A stretch of DNA of 7,386 nt from Sphingomonadales bacterium (GTDB lineage Bacteria; Pseudomonadota; Alphaproteobacteria; Sphingomonadales; Sphingomonadaceae), in contig JAFLDC010000126.1 of NCBI GenBank assembly GCA_017302775.1, forward strand, positions 1 through 7,386, read 5' to 3'. Positions 7,024 to 7,386 of this stretch are shown here, piece by piece. Positions within the stretch are counted from its first letter, which is position 1; every line of letters begins with the position of its first letter. The notes under the pieces were generated by a model, which saw only the letters and a list, made by a program, of their open reading frames with translations, was not told the DNA's origin and did no database searches. The translations under genes and the position numbers were made by a program.

Positions 7024-7386
7024 TCATATCGCTGAACCATCACTTCTGTCAGGCTAGAAACCCGATCTTTCGTTAGCTCAGAGTAATTTGCCAGGACCTC
7101 GCAGGCGAGAATCGCAATGTCTTCGTCTTCGCTCTCGATCAGGGAGACGCCCATGGACCAAGCACGATCAAATTGCTGAGCGGCACCCGCCCGAAGTGCC
7201 GCAGGAAGCAGTACACTGGAGGCTGAACCACCAGCAATTGCTTCGGCACTTGGGAATGCCCGGGCTTGGCCAGCAAGGCACCAATTTTCAAATCCTTTGG
7301 CCACGGTCCAGAGATCGGCGGGGCCACGGGCCTCGATTGCTGATGCAACGAGCGCAAGCATGTCCCCCAATTCGAATTCCAGCCTT
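6924..7386 (-). CDS. Unrecognised open frame entering from the right edge, C-terminus probably scrambled
   Basis: The frame is open to the right window edge and ends at 6924, giving at least 153 visible codons; the start lies outside. I do not recognise the family. The stretch to about 7027 reads like a real soluble, mostly helical protein, for example [17 protein letters not shown] near the visible N-terminus. Near 7140-7110 there is an acidic block ([19 protein letters not shown]) that would suit a HEAT-like or other alpha-helical repeat. Third positions are more mixed than in the metal operon, which hints at separate origin. From about 7020 onward it overlaps the DUF5131 remnant in a different frame, with Cys/Arg/Ser-rich content ([15 protein letters not shown]) typical of out-of-frame reading. 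The last 30 or so residues are thus probably not native, and the gene is likely 3'-truncated by a deletion. No signal peptide or membrane segment is visible. Confidence 0.45.
   Translation of the reverse strand, partial: RLEFELGDMLALVASAIEARGPADLWTVAKGFENWCLAGQARAFPSAEAIAGGSASSVLLPAALRAGAAQQFDRAWSMGVSLIESEDEDIAILACEVLANYSELTKDRVSSLTEVMVQRYEGVSASARTELCWPGLAICAQRQRQCGLSRSSR

Noticed and set aside
1..7386. CRISPR array, insertion sequence or rRNA
   Set aside because: No regularly spaced repeats, transposase motifs or rRNA-like stretches were seen.

Overview
The window is a heavy-metal efflux operon on the + strand, followed by a short structured intergenic region and a decayed accessory segment on the - strand. 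High GC with GC-rich third codon positions, and the sequence style of the CzcA and CzcB proteins, suggest an alphaproteobacterium, most likely a sphingomonad or erythrobacter relative. This placement is an inference from protein style; no rRNA or housekeeping marker is present.

Positions 1-6396 hold a compact, co-directional cluster. It contains the last 15 codons of a probable CzcC-type outer-membrane factor (1-47), a complete CzcB-type periplasmic adaptor (51-1229), a complete CzcA-type HME-RND pump (1231-4482) and a Zn/Cd/Pb P1B-2 ATPase (4495-6396). Gaps between genes are 3, 1 and 12 bases, so the genes are almost certainly co-transcribed and partly translationally coupled. The ATPase would move Zn2+, Cd2+ or Pb2+ from cytoplasm to periplasm, and the CzcCBA tripartite pump would then expel it across the outer membrane. 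The operon promoter and any regulator lie outside the window.

Positions 6397-6697 are non-coding and lower in GC (about 48% over 6401-6560 by hand count). The region holds several inverted repeats: a bulged hairpin just after the ATPase stop, a chain of mutually exclusive pairings at 6502-6602, and an 11-bp perfect inverted repeat at 6632-6689. The + operon and the - strand genes converge here.

Positions 6698-7386 read on the - strand. A 108-codon remnant of a DUF5131 (phage Gp37/Gp68-like) gene has lost its N-terminal half and carries a one-base frameshift. Upstream of it, an unrecognised open frame enters from the right window edge and runs into the remnant out of frame. This looks like a deletion or recombination scar at about 7020-7030, next to the metal-resistance cargo.

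I do not see a clear undescribed system. The metal operon is of a known type; the right-hand 1 kb is the part worth a second look.
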